From Gracilinema caldarium DSM 7334 (GTDB taxonomy: Bacteria > Spirochaetota > Spirochaetia > Treponematales > Breznakiellaceae), in the NCBI RefSeq assembly GCF_000219725.1, contig NC_015732.1:1736001-1800000 (forward strand): DNA of 64,000 nucleotides. The letters run 5' to 3'. Below, piece after piece: positions 16,667 to 25,131 of the stretch. The position numbers were made by a program, and so were the translations under genes. Numbering within the stretch: position 1 is the first letter of the stretch; every line of letters begins with the position of its first letter. The notes under the pieces were generated by a model, which was not told the origin of the DNA, made no database searches, and saw nothing but the letters and a program-made list of their open reading frames with translations.

Positions 16667-16776
16667 AGGTTCCTCCATAAACCATGATCTACTACATATT
16701 ATAATAATAGCACAGAAAAACAGAAAAACAATGGAATTGGCCTTTTAAATTACCTGGGCCTTACAAACAAAATGAG

Positions 16777-16808
16777 CTATAATGATAGTAACTATAATGA
16801 TAGTTACT
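16777..16808. promoter_or_regulatory. Tandem dyad operator upstream of the PEGA-DtxR-cob genes
   Basis: The 13-mer CTATAATGATAGT occurs at 16777-16789 and again at 16792-16804, 15 bases apart. Each unit is a dyad (CTAT-AATG-ATAG), and the second extends to a perfect 9-bp inverted repeat AGTAACTAT / ATAGTTACT. Such ATAATGATA dyads resemble metal-regulator boxes. The DtxR-type protein encoded two genes downstream is a candidate ligand; this is inference. Confidence 0.55.
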
Positions 16809-16834
16809 CGTGGAATCTTATTTTTCTACACTCG

Positions 16835-16864
16835 TTGAGTATTGGTAAAGATTTCGTGTATACT
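16835..16864 (+). promoter_or_regulatory. Candidate promoter for the PEGA gene
   Basis: TTGAGT (16835-16840) and TATACT (16859-16864) are 18 bases apart. Transcription would begin near 16871, just before the AAGAGGT ribosome site. The tandem dyads lie 27 bases upstream of the -35 box. Confidence 0.5.
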
Positions 16865-16886
16865 AAGGATCGTAAGAGGTAATGTA

Positions 16887-17846
16887 ATGAACAGAAAAAT
16901 TCATCTCATCACAATGTTTTGTCTGCTTTTTCTTGGGGCGGCTGGTCTTTTTGCCCAGGCTACTGCGTTGCTTACTGTAGAAGCCAGTGAAGGACCTGCC
17001 CAGGTTATTCTTAATGGAAAACTTATGGGGATCGCTAATCCTAAGTATGTGGGCCGGGTAAGCCCCGGGACCTATGATCTTCTCGTTCGTAAAACAGGAC
17101 TACCCGAATTCCGCCAAAAAATTACAATTCCTGCAGGCGGGCTAACTGTCCGAGCTCAACTGGGAGCTGCACAGGTTCTTCCTGCACCCCAACCGGTGAA
17201 ACAGCTCTTTACCTTGTCTATCAGTGCCAATGCACCGAATGCCCAGGTTTCAGTCAATGGAGCCCCCATGGGGAATGCTCCAATCAATGTAAGTGTAGAA
17301 ACGGGGATCTACAGGGTTCAGATTTCAGCTCCCGGTTATGAACCCTATGATGCAAATGTATCGGTTAATAATAATACAAATCTCGCAGCAACCTTGAAAC
17401 AACAGGCTGGAAAATTAACTATTTCTGCCAATGTAATCGGTGCAGAGGTATATCTCAACAATATTAAAGCAGGAGTAATACCCTTTACTACAGAACTTCC
17501 CTTTGGCAGTTATAATCTTAAAATCACTGCTCCCGGCTATCAAGATTATGTTGCAGGCATTGTTGTATCGGGTCCCCAGAATATAATAATTAATCTGGTT
17601 CCGCTTATGGCAACTGTAAGGCTCAATATTTCAGATCGTTTCTTCGGGAAACAGCATAAAAATCCTATGGGACTCATTGATTTTTATGTGGATAATATAA
17701 AACAGAAGGATTTTACCGTCAGCGTTGTACCGGGAACCCATAACTTCAAGCTAGAATTCGGGGTTATAGCCCTAGAAACAACCCTCGTAGTCGAAGCGGG
17801 TAAAACCTATACCCTGGAACCCAATTTTGTACTGACGGTAAAGTAG
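16887..17846 (+). CDS. PEGA-domain envelope protein
   Basis: About 319 residues from ATG 16887, which has an AAGAGGT site and gives a signal peptide ending LFAQA; the upstream in-frame start would hide it. Three PEGA-like beta domains follow: VEASEGPAQVILNGKLMG ... VSPGTYDL, ISANAPNAQVSVNGAPMG ... VETGIYRV and ISANVIGAEVYLNNIKAG ... LPFGSYNL, and a fourth beta-rich C-terminal domain. PEGA domains are common in surface or periplasmic proteins of spirochaetes. A role in envelope or S-layer-like attachment is possible, but unproven. It ends 9 bp before the DtxR-type regulator. Confidence 0.82.
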   Translation: MNRKIHLITMFCLLFLGAAGLFAQATALLTVEASEGPAQVILNGKLMGIANPKYVGRVSPGTYDLLVRKTGLPEFRQKITIPAGGLTVRAQLGAAQVLPAPQPVKQLFTLSISANAPNAQVSVNGAPMGNAPINVSVETGIYRVQISAPGYEPYDANVSVNNNTNLAATLKQQAGKLTISANVIGAEVYLNNIKAGVIPFTTELPFGSYNLKITAPGYQDYVAGIVVSGPQNIIINLVPLMATVRLNISDRFFGKQHKNPMGLIDFYVDNIKQKDFTVSVVPGTHNFKLEFGVIALETTLVVEAGKTYTLEPNFVLTVK

Positions 17847-17855
17847 GACTATTGG

Positions 17856-18218
17856 ATGACCCAATCCCTCGAAGATTATTTAGAAGCAGTATCGTTCCTT
17901 GCCGATGACGGTGCGGTTCGGGTTACTGACATCGCCCAGAGATTGGGTGTATCCAAACCCTCAGTGCTCACCGCCCTTCGGGCCCTAGAAGACCGGGGAC
18001 TATTAGAACATGAACGATACCGGGGAGTAGTTCTGACCCAAAAGGGCGAACAAGAGGCTCAAGCCATCCGGGAACGGCATACTTTTTTAACCAATTTTCT
18101 TCGTGATGTGGTGGGGGTTTCCCAGGAAACCGCCGAAAAGGATGCCTGCCGGATGGAACATGTACTTTCCGAAGAAACTCTGGAACGGATGCGGGCCATT
18201 GTGTCCTGCAGCGGTTAG
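17856..18218 (+). CDS. DtxR/MntR-family metal-dependent regulator
   Basis: 120 residues: an N-terminal winged helix (SLEDYLEAVSFLADDGAVRVTDIAQRLGVSKPSVLTALRALEDRGLL) and the dimerisation/metal domain (RHTFLTNFLRDVVGVSQETAEKDACRMEHVLSEETLERM) with the usual His, Cys, Glu and His ligand candidates. There is no SH3-like third domain, as in MntR. It lies between the PEGA gene and cobU, so it probably senses a transition metal (Mn, Fe or possibly Co) and controls this operon through the tandem dyads upstream. Confidence 0.88.
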   Translation: MTQSLEDYLEAVSFLADDGAVRVTDIAQRLGVSKPSVLTALRALEDRGLLEHERYRGVVLTQKGEQEAQAIRERHTFLTNFLRDVVGVSQETAEKDACRMEHVLSEETLERMRAIVSCSG

Positions 18219-18248
18219 TACAAACAGGCCTTACTCAGGGTATCAACC

Positions 18249-18785
18249 ATGAGATATCTTCTCACCGGTGCCGTTAAGGCAGGGAAAAGCCATCGAGCCA
18301 TTGAAATTGCCAGGACCGAATTCTCAAGTGCCCGGGCTTTTATAGCTACCGCCGAAGTTACCGACGAAGAAATGGCGGAGCGCATTCAGAAACACCAAGC
18401 TGAACGGCGCCGCAGGGATAGCACGGAAGAGTTTATCACGATAGAGGAACCCCTAGAACTGGACCGGGCAATCCTGAAAGCCAGAACCCTACTTGCGACC
18501 ACACAGGAACGACCGGGCATCATCATCGATTGCATTCCCATGTGGGTTAACAACCTGCTCTATTATCAGCGAGAAAAGGACCTCCATGCCATCCTGGAAC
18601 AGACCATCGCAGCCCTGCCAGAGGATGCAATCATTGTAACCAACGAAATTGGCTGGGGGAATATCCCCTATGATGAACTCTCACGTCGTTACAACCGGCT
18701 GGTTGCAGAAGTAAATATCCGCCTAGCCAAAGCGGTTGACCATGTGGAGCTTCTCGTTGTGGGGATACCGGTACGTATAAAATGA
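18249..18785 (+). CDS. cobU: Adenosylcobinamide kinase / guanylyltransferase
   Basis: 178 residues, normal CobU length. The P-loop reads LLTGAVKAGKSHRAIEIA; RIQKHQAERRRRD carries the guanylylated-His region, and VTNEIGWGNIPYDELSRRYNRLVAEVNIRLAKAVDHVELLVVGIP is the conserved C-terminal block. It phosphorylates adenosylcobinamide and transfers GMP to form AdoCbi-GDP. It overlaps the cbiR gene by four bases, so the two are translationally coupled. Confidence 0.93.
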   Translation: MRYLLTGAVKAGKSHRAIEIARTEFSSARAFIATAEVTDEEMAERIQKHQAERRRRDSTEEFITIEEPLELDRAILKARTLLATTQERPGIIIDCIPMWVNNLLYYQREKDLHAILEQTIAALPEDAIIVTNEIGWGNIPYDELSRRYNRLVAEVNIRLAKAVDHVELLVVGIPVRIK

Positions 18786-19525
18786 ATCAATTCAGGCTCT
18801 CCTGCCCTTCCTGGGTTATACCCGGTACCTACGGGGAAAATCTGGCATTTCTTGAAGATAAAGCGGCCATTCAGAATGTGGAGCTTTTATTTTTCTTATA
18901 TGACGAATCGGTGCAGCGAGAGCTGGAAGCAGACCTTGAATCGATTACTAAGTACCGGGGCCGCTTTACCTACACAGCCCATCTGCCGGATAAGCTCAGT
19001 CAGAACCATCAGGAACTTATCGAAAGGCTCCTTCCTCTGGCAGAACATTTCATTGTTCATCCGACGAACCCAGAGCATCCCCATAAGGTTGATGAATTGG
19101 CAAAGCTCCTGCAAACCTGGCGGATGCAGTATGGCAACATTTTTCTTGCAGAAAATACCAAGCCCCGCTGGTTGGAAGCCCTGGAGGCGCGGATTCCGGA
19201 TATACCGGTCTGCATGGACACGGGACATCTAGAGCATACCGAGGCAATCCTGGCATTTTGGCTAGACCGTCAGAGCCGCATCCGGGAAATCCACCTACAC
19301 AGCACCGATAGAAAAGCCGCACAGCTTGATGGACGGCTCCCGGACCACCGGCCGCTCCGGGGTGACGAAGCCTGGCTGCGGCCCCTGATGCATGAAGCAA
19401 TGGGGCAAAACCCCCAGATACTCATCAACCTGGAACTCTTTTCCTGGGCTGAAGTAGCGCAAAGCCTCGAAATAGTAGATACTGAGAACCTCTGCCACTG
19501 TACGTGGCAGTTACCCTCAATATAA
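18782..19525 (+). CDS. cbiR: CbiR-type cobamide-remodelling amidohydrolase (TIM barrel)
   Basis: 247 residues of the AP-endonuclease/xylose-isomerase-like TIM barrel. Metal-ligand-type motifs are AHLP, FIVHPTNP, LAENTK, VCMDTGHLEHT, EIHLHSTD and LINLELFSW. A protein of this family, CbiR of Akkermansia, hydrolyses the phosphoribosyl bond of cobamides so that the lower ligand can be exchanged. Placement between cobU and cobT/cobS is what one expects for remodelling: CbiR yields cobinamide-type product and the Cob enzymes rebuild a preferred cobamide. No corrin-ring synthesis genes are in the window, consistent with salvage. Confidence 0.82.
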   Translation: MNQFRLSCPSWVIPGTYGENLAFLEDKAAIQNVELLFFLYDESVQRELEADLESITKYRGRFTYTAHLPDKLSQNHQELIERLLPLAEHFIVHPTNPEHPHKVDELAKLLQTWRMQYGNIFLAENTKPRWLEALEARIPDIPVCMDTGHLEHTEAILAFWLDRQSRIREIHLHSTDRKAAQLDGRLPDHRPLRGDEAWLRPLMHEAMGQNPQILINLELFSWAEVAQSLEIVDTENLCHCTWQLPSI

Positions 19526-19553
19526 CAACATACAAACCTGAGGAGAAAAACCC

Positions 19554-20660
19554 ATGAATAACCCTATTGCGGCACAAATGCAGGCTCATCTGGATAATCT
19601 AACAAAACCCAGGGGAAGCCTCGGCCGGCTCGAGAACCTGGTCATCCAACTGGCAGTCATTCAGGAACGGGTGCCTCCCAAAATAGATAAAAAGGCAGTC
19701 TATGTGTTTGCGGGGGACCACGGGATTGTGGCCGAGGGGGTTTCCCTCTACCCCCAGGAAGTAACCTATCAGATGCTGGTTAATTTTTTAAGCGGCGGTG
19801 CGGCCATTAACGCCCTGGCATCGGGGCTCGACGGGGTAAACGATGACGGTCTTCACAGCAGTGAGCCGTCCCGGTCTGCATGGGACCTGGTGGCGGTTGA
19901 TGCGGGGGTAGCCGCCGATACGACGGAGCTTCAGAAATCCGCCGCAGAACTGCCGAAGGGCCGCCGTTTTATCAATGCAAAGATAGGTCCGGGAACCGCC
20001 AATTTTTTACATCAGCCGGCCATGACCGAAGCAGCGCTGGAGGAGGCCCTCGAAGCCGGCAAAAATCTTGCTGAGGATGCATCCCGGCAGGGCTATGACC
20101 TCGTGGCCATCGGCGATATGGGTATTGGCAATACGAGCACCGCAGCGGCACTCCTGGTGGCTAGCGGCTTTCCCCTGGAAAGCATTGTAGACCGGGGAAC
20201 CGGTATCGATTATAAAACCTTGGCCCATAAACAGCAGGTTATTGCCCAAGCTATAAAAAGGCATACACCCTTCTCCTCACCACTAGACATACTCTGTAAA
20301 GTTGGCGGCTATGACCTTGCCATGATGGCGGGCTTTATTCTCGGGCTTAGACAGCGCCGCATCGGCTGTATCATCGACGGGTTCCCCGTAACCAGTGCGG
20401 CCTACATGGCCTACAGCATAGACAAAACGGTACGAGACTTCCTCTTTGCAGGGCACCGGTCCAAAGTTCGGGGACATAGCCCAGTCCTGGAAGCCATGGG
20501 CCTTGAGCCGATTCTGGACCTGGGGATGCACCTTGGAGAAGGAACCGGTGCAGTCCTCGCAGGTTATATCATCGAACTTGCGGTCAAAACCAGCAGAACC
20601 ATGGCATCCTTCACAAGTGCCGGGGTATCGGACAGCACCCATGAAGAAGAAAAATATTGA
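19554..20660 (+). CDS. cobT: Nicotinate-nucleotide:dimethylbenzimidazole phosphoribosyltransferase
   Basis: 368 residues, slightly longer than usual because of an insert after GGAAINALA and a C-terminal tail that overlaps cobS. KPRGSLGRLENL, YVFAGDHGIVAEGVSLYPQEVT, AIGDMGIGNTSTAAAL and the catalytic Glu in MHLGEGTGAVLA are diagnostic. It activates the lower-ligand base as alpha-ribazole phosphate for CobS. It has a good GAGGAG site 28 bp after cbiR. Confidence 0.95.
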   Translation: MNNPIAAQMQAHLDNLTKPRGSLGRLENLVIQLAVIQERVPPKIDKKAVYVFAGDHGIVAEGVSLYPQEVTYQMLVNFLSGGAAINALASGLDGVNDDGLHSSEPSRSAWDLVAVDAGVAADTTELQKSAAELPKGRRFINAKIGPGTANFLHQPAMTEAALEEALEAGKNLAEDASRQGYDLVAIGDMGIGNTSTAAALLVASGFPLESIVDRGTGIDYKTLAHKQQVIAQAIKRHTPFSSPLDILCKVGGYDLAMMAGFILGLRQRRIGCIIDGFPVTSAAYMAYSIDKTVRDFLFAGHRSKVRGHSPVLEAMGLEPILDLGMHLGEGTGAVLAGYIIELAVKTSRTMASFTSAGVSDSTHEEEKY

Positions 20661-21651
20661 GCCACTGCCAACGAAGACCATATCAGCATCGACTGAGGTA
20701 AAACCAACCAGATCAGCACCAGACGGGATACTCAAACCTGACTCTGGACGACCAGGTCTAGCGGACCAGTTTTTCTCTACCCTTGCCCTAGTCTGCCGCA
20801 TTCCCCTGCCCTTTTCTTTCACCTTTCGTGCCCAGCGCCTCGACCTCTGGCTCCCGGTGACAGCCCTGTTCCAGTCACTTGTCTTTATCACCGGGTTAGG
20901 CCTTTTTGGGTTCATCTTTCGAGACCCGAACCTGGCCCTGATAGCTGCCTTCATGCTCCTGTATGGGTGCTTTAATCTCTTTCATTTCGACGGACTCCTG
21001 GACACCGCCGACGCTTTTTTAGGTGCCTTTGACTGGGATAAGCGCCTCGCAATTCTTAAAGATCCACGGGTTGGGGTTTATGGGATCTTTACCGCTTGTA
21101 TGTATCTCATCCTTAAATTGATGATCCTGCAATCGCTTCTAGGGCATTTACCTGCTCTTTCACTGAGCATTTATGTTTTTCCCCTGGCAGGAAAAACAGC
21201 AGCATCCCTCATTCCAGCCATCTATCCCCCCGCAAAAAATGAAGGACTGGGAGCTTTAGCCGCCGGGAGCCGTTTACGGTTTGTGGTAGCGGGTTTTCTG
21301 CTTGCCTGTGCCCTGTACACTCTGTTGTTTTTAGTTTTCTCTCTGTTTACCAACTTCAGCTTTTTACAGATTAAAAAGCCATATCAGGATGCAGCTTCTT
21401 TTTCGCTGAAGCACCATTTTTGGAATGTACCTTTGAATGATATATTTCTTATTCGTCTGCTTATAAGTCTAGGTTTTACAAGTTTGATCATCATCCTGTC
21501 GGCCTTGATTACAGCCCTCTTCCTCGGCAGGCTTTACCAAAAAGGCCTTGGGGGCTATACCGGCGACACGCTCGGGGCTGCGGTGGAACTGGGAGAACTA
21601 GTTTATCTGACAGGTCTTTTTTTGCTGGTGCAATGGGGAGTGCTGATTTGA
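20641..21651 (+). CDS. cobS: Adenosylcobinamide-GDP ribazoletransferase (cobalamin synthase)
   Basis: About 336 residues from ATG 20641 (20-bp overlap with cobT); longer frames further upstream lie wholly within cobT and are unlikely. A polar N-terminal stretch of about 40 residues precedes the membrane protein. FHFDGLLDTADAFLGAFDW and ILKDPRVGVYG are the CobS active-site motifs, between several membrane helices. It joins AdoCbi-GDP and alpha-ribazole at the inner membrane. The stop (TGA) overlaps the next start as TGATG. Confidence 0.93.
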   Translation: MKKKNIEPLPTKTISASTEVKPTRSAPDGILKPDSGRPGLADQFFSTLALVCRIPLPFSFTFRAQRLDLWLPVTALFQSLVFITGLGLFGFIFRDPNLALIAAFMLLYGCFNLFHFDGLLDTADAFLGAFDWDKRLAILKDPRVGVYGIFTACMYLILKLMILQSLLGHLPALSLSIYVFPLAGKTAASLIPAIYPPAKNEGLGALAAGSRLRFVVAGFLLACALYTLLFLVFSLFTNFSFLQIKKPYQDAASFSLKHHFWNVPLNDIFLIRLLISLGFTSLIIILSALITALFLGRLYQKGLGGYTGDTLGAAVELGELVYLTGLFLLVQWGVLI

Positions 21652-22421
21652 TGAGCAATGCAGAGTTTGATGCCTATTACACGTCCATTTTTGGTAACCG
21701 TTGGGGAAGCCTGCGGGCCCTACTTATCGAGACAAACCAGGCAATAGCCTACAACGAAGGCTTACAGGAGCCTTATTTTATGGACCGGGCCTCTGTTCTG
21801 GCAGCCCAATCCTTACGAATTCCGGAAGAGGGTGAACTGCTCGATGCCTGTGCGGCGCCGGGCGGGAAAAGTCTTGTGATTGCAAGCCGTATGGGGACTG
21901 AAGTACGGCTCCTTTCAAATGAACTGTCCAGCGACCGGCGCCGCCGGCTTGTCGATGTCCTGAACCACCACCTGCCGCCGTCCCTTCGCGAGCGGGTTAC
22001 CGTATCCGGTTTTGATGCGGCGGCCCTTGCCCGGCGTGAAACCGAGCGGGGGCGGTTCCGGGCCATCCTTCTCGATGCTCCCTGTTCCAGTGAACGGCAT
22101 GTCATTGCAGATCCCAAAGCCCTTGCCCAGTGGACCCGAAACCGCCCCCGCTCCTTAAGTCAGCGGCAATGGGCCCTCCTCTCCAGCGCATTTCTGCTGC
22201 TTGCTCCCGGCGGATCCCTGGTCTATGCCACCTGTGCACTCAGCCCCGAAGAAAACGACGAGGTGGTACGACGGCTCATGAAAAAATACGGCCCCCAGCT
22301 TACATTAGACCGGCCTGATTTTACTGAAGGGGAAGAAACCGAATTCGGCAAACACATCCTGCCCGACACAACCGGCGGTATGGGCCCCATGTACGTGGCT
22401 CGGTTCATCAAACTGGAATAA
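21651..22421 (+). CDS. RsmB/NSUN-type RNA cytosine-5 methyltransferase
   Basis: About 256 residues from ATG 21651 (GGGGAG site, ten bases away). SAM-binding LLDACAAPGGKSLVIASRM, catalytic LDAPCSSERHV with its Cys, and YATCALSPEENDEVV with the second Cys are the NSUN/RsmB pattern. It lacks the N-terminal NusB-like domain of RsmB and the PUA domain of RsmF, so the RNA target is uncertain. It is coupled to cobS by a TGATG overlap although functionally unrelated. A dispersed repeat begins at its stop codon. Confidence 0.85.
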   Translation: MSNAEFDAYYTSIFGNRWGSLRALLIETNQAIAYNEGLQEPYFMDRASVLAAQSLRIPEEGELLDACAAPGGKSLVIASRMGTEVRLLSNELSSDRRRRLVDVLNHHLPPSLRERVTVSGFDAAALARRETERGRFRAILLDAPCSSERHVIADPKALAQWTRNRPRSLSQRQWALLSSAFLLLAPGGSLVYATCALSPEENDEVVRRLMKKYGPQLTLDRPDFTEGEETEFGKHILPDTTGGMGPMYVARFIKLE

Positions 22422-22461
22422 GGGCGCTTTTAAAAACATGGTTGGAATTTAAGAGGCCCCT
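22421..22461. repeat. Dispersed hairpin repeat, copy 2
   Basis: 41 bp beginning AGGGCGCTTTTAAAAA and ending TTTAAGAGGCCCCT. The two ends pair at 10 of 13 positions. It occupies the gap between convergent genes, where it could act as a shared terminator. Confidence 0.5.
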
Positions 22462-22471
22462 GAGAATGCAA

Positions 22472-23662
22472 CTATACAGCCTGATTTGCCAGGCTGTAGA
22501 TATCCCGGATCTTTTTCTGGTCCAGCACCATGAAGTTGCCGATGGTCCGAGCGCCAAAATAGGTACAGCGATAGGCCAGTTCGTCCAGTTCAGCATCGCC
22601 TAGGGTGCCAATGCCAAGTTCCTTAAAATTGGTGGGCATACCAAGAGACTTAAAATAGGCTACAGTAGCTTCGATACTGGCCAGGGCTGTTTGTTCATCA
22701 TCGCGCCCAGCATCGACAGCCCAGACATTCCGGGCATAGCGGGCAAAGCGGCGGGGGTTCACCTGATACACATAAAGAGCCCAAAACTTCCACATGGCAG
22801 AAAGGCTGGCCCCATGGGCTACATCAAACTTTGCGCTTAATTCATGACCCAGTTGATGTACCGCCCAGTCGCCCCGGCTGCCGAGGCCGGTTATTGAGTT
22901 ATGGGACAGGCTGCCGCACCACATGAGCTCGCTCATGGCCTGGTAATCCTGGGGATTCTTGATCGCTATTGTACCGTTTCGAATGACGGTTCTGAGCAGT
23001 GCCTCCGCAAGAGCATCGGAAGTTTCGTTGTCCTCTTCGGGCACAAAATACCGGTCCAGGGTATGCATGAGAATATCCGTAATGCCGCAGGCAACCTGAT
23101 ACAGCGGCAGGGTAAAGGTAAGTTCCGGATTCAGAATGGCAAAAACTGGTCGGTTAAACTCGGAAGAAAGCCCCCGTTTTTGTCCAATTTCAGTGTTTGT
23201 GAGGACCGCCGAAGCGCTGGTTTCACTCCCTGCAGCGGGAATAGTGAGCACTACCCCTACAGGGGTGCTCTGGCGGAGGTTCGTCGTGCCGGTCCAGAAG
23301 TCCCAGATGTCGGTACCCGGATTGGCGTTTCCGTGGGCTATGCCCTTGGCAGTGTCGATAACACTGCCGCCGCCAACAGCCAGGATGAAATCAGCCTTCA
23401 TGGCAATGGCCTGCTCCACCCCTTTCCGGGCAAGGTCTACGGTGGGGTTTGGTTTTACCCCGCCAAGGCTCTGGTACTCAAGGCCTGCATCTTCAAGCCG
23501 CTTATAAATTCGGTCCAATAAGCCGCTCTTTTGAGCACTGCCGCCGCCATACACTACAAGAACCCTGTGGCCGCCATGTTTCTGTATTAAATCTGCTACT
23601 TTATGTTCCGTATCCTTACCAAACTCAACTTCGGTAGGAACGTAATAGGTAAAATTGCGCAT
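22472..23662 (-). CDS. Iron-containing NAD(P)H-dependent alcohol dehydrogenase (butanol dehydrogenase type)
   Basis: 396 residues, group III alcohol dehydrogenase. It has the N-terminal YYVPTEVEFGKD start, the nucleotide-binding AVGGGSVIDTAKGIAHG and the iron-ligand series ITDILMHTLDRYF and HQLGHELSAKFDVAHGASLSAM. The closest pattern is the BdhA/YqhD group, which reduces aldehydes with NADPH. It would dispose of fermentation reductant in the cytosol. It is monocistronic with an AGGAGG site and converges with the m5C methyltransferase gene. Confidence 0.92.
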   Translation of the reverse strand: MRNFTYYVPTEVEFGKDTEHKVADLIQKHGGHRVLVVYGGGSAQKSGLLDRIYKRLEDAGLEYQSLGGVKPNPTVDLARKGVEQAIAMKADFILAVGGGSVIDTAKGIAHGNANPGTDIWDFWTGTTNLRQSTPVGVVLTIPAAGSETSASAVLTNTEIGQKRGLSSEFNRPVFAILNPELTFTLPLYQVACGITDILMHTLDRYFVPEEDNETSDALAEALLRTVIRNGTIAIKNPQDYQAMSELMWCGSLSHNSITGLGSRGDWAVHQLGHELSAKFDVAHGASLSAMWKFWALYVYQVNPRRFARYARNVWAVDAGRDDEQTALASIEATVAYFKSLGMPTNFKELGIGTLGDAELDELAYRCTYFGARTIGNFMVLDQKKIRDIYSLANQAV

Positions 23663-23676
23663 TTAAGCCTCCTGAA

Positions 23677-25122
23677 TCAGGTGTTTGTTTCATCCCCATT
23701 TATATATGTATTGACATCGTTAATTTTAGATGAAGGGGCTAATACATACAATGTATCATTTGCAAGTAGACTTGTATTTCCCTTAGGAATGATGAGTCGA
23801 CCATGACGAACAATGGAAGTGATAAGCATGGATGTATCTAAATGTAATTCGGATATGCTATGCCCTACATGAGGTGAATCCGCTTCGACCGATACTTCGA
23901 CCATCTCATAGTCGCTTAACTGCAAAGAATGTAGTTCGATGACATGGGGAACAGGTGATTTTTTCTGTTCGGTAAACCGGAAGAATTTTGCTAATGGTGC
24001 GAGGGTTGTGCCTTGCACAATACAGGACAGAAATACCGCGAAAAATATGGTATCAAATATAAAGCCGTTTGTATCAATCCCGCTCGCAAAAGGATAGGTT
24101 GCAAGTACAATGGGAACCGCCCCTTTAATTCCTCCCCAAGTAATAAAAATCTTTTCCTTATGAGTATACTTAAATGGAAGCATTGAAAGAAATACTGCCA
24201 GAGGACGGGCTATAAACATCAGGATCCCGACTATAATGAGCGATTCTTTCCATATAAACACAAATCTATGGGGAAATGCCAAGAGCCCAAGCATAATAAA
24301 AAGACCGATATTAAATATGGTCGATATACTTTCCAGAAAACTGCTGACACTCTGTTTGGCGGGGAATCTATGATTACCGAGTAGAAAACCAAGAAAAAAA
24401 ACTGCAATAATACCGTTGGCTTTTAAGACATCGGCAAAGCCGTAGGTGAGCAGAATACAGCCAACCATGAGAACATGATAACTACCCCTGCTTTCAGATT
24501 TTATACTATTTAGAAAAAAGACAGATACTTTATAACAAATACATCCAATAAGAGCGCCTCCAAGGAATTGCCAGAGAAGCATAATGATGGCGGTAAAGGG
24601 AGAAGAAAAAGCCTTCGTTATAACCTGAAGAAAGGTTATGGTCAGCATAATCGCCATGGGGTCATTCGCGGCGGATTCCACATTGAGTGTTGCAGCTAAT
24701 TTATGCTTAATTGGATTTGCATTGGTAATCATAAAAACCGCTGCTGCGTCGGTAGATGAAATAATAGATGCGATGAGAAAGGCATAGGCAAGCTCAAAAC
24801 CTAGCAAAAAGTGGATACATAGGCCTAAAAACGTTGCAGTCAGGACGACACCCAGGGTCGCAAGGGTCAAAGATGGGCCAGCAACCTTACGAAAGGTATC
24901 CCGCGGGATTCGAAAGGCACCATCAAAAATAATAAAAATTAAGAGTATTTCCGCTATCTGTTTTGTTAAAAGAGCGTTATCAAAATAAAACCAATTTAAA
25001 ACATCGCTTCCTACAATAATTCCAATGAGGATAAAGCCAATAAGTAACGGAAGACCCAACCGAGTACTTATTTTCATCGATATAACTGCTAAAATTATTA
25101 AAAAAGAAATAAATAAAAGCAT
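23677..25122 (-). CDS. CPA1-type K+(Na+)/H+ antiporter with TrkA-C domain
   Basis: 481 residues. About 12 membrane helices form an NhaP2/CvrA-like transporter, with the paired acidic motif SIISSTDAAAVFMI and ESAANDPMAIMLTITF. The C-terminal 80 residues (VSVEADSPHVGHSISELHL ... LLANDTLYVLAP) are a TrkA-C (RCK-C) ligand-binding domain, as in NhaP2. It would exchange K+ or Na+ for H+ for pH and ion control. The previous gene, a CPBP protease, ends 9 bp upstream. Confidence 0.88.
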   Translation of the reverse strand: MLLFISFLIILAVISMKISTRLGLPLLIGFILIGIIVGSDVLNWFYFDNALLTKQIAEILLIFIIFDGAFRIPRDTFRKVAGPSLTLATLGVVLTATFLGLCIHFLLGFELAYAFLIASIISSTDAAAVFMITNANPIKHKLAATLNVESAANDPMAIMLTITFLQVITKAFSSPFTAIIMLLWQFLGGALIGCICYKVSVFFLNSIKSESRGSYHVLMVGCILLTYGFADVLKANGIIAVFFLGFLLGNHRFPAKQSVSSFLESISTIFNIGLFIMLGLLAFPHRFVFIWKESLIIVGILMFIARPLAVFLSMLPFKYTHKEKIFITWGGIKGAVPIVLATYPFASGIDTNGFIFDTIFFAVFLSCIVQGTTLAPLAKFFRFTEQKKSPVPHVIELHSLQLSDYEMVEVSVEADSPHVGHSISELHLDTSMLITSIVRHGRLIIPKGNTSLLANDTLYVLAPSSKINDVNTYINGDETNT

Positions 25123-25131
25123 ATGGTTATC

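Noticed and set aside
16680-16886. Cobalamin riboswitch upstream of the cob genes
   Set aside because: No B12-box-like conserved segments or long structured leader were seen; tandem dyads and a promoter close to the start were found instead.
20446-20640. Extended N-terminus of CobS
   Set aside because: The frame reads through cobT in another phase; the added residues are not CobS-like, so the start at 20641 is used.
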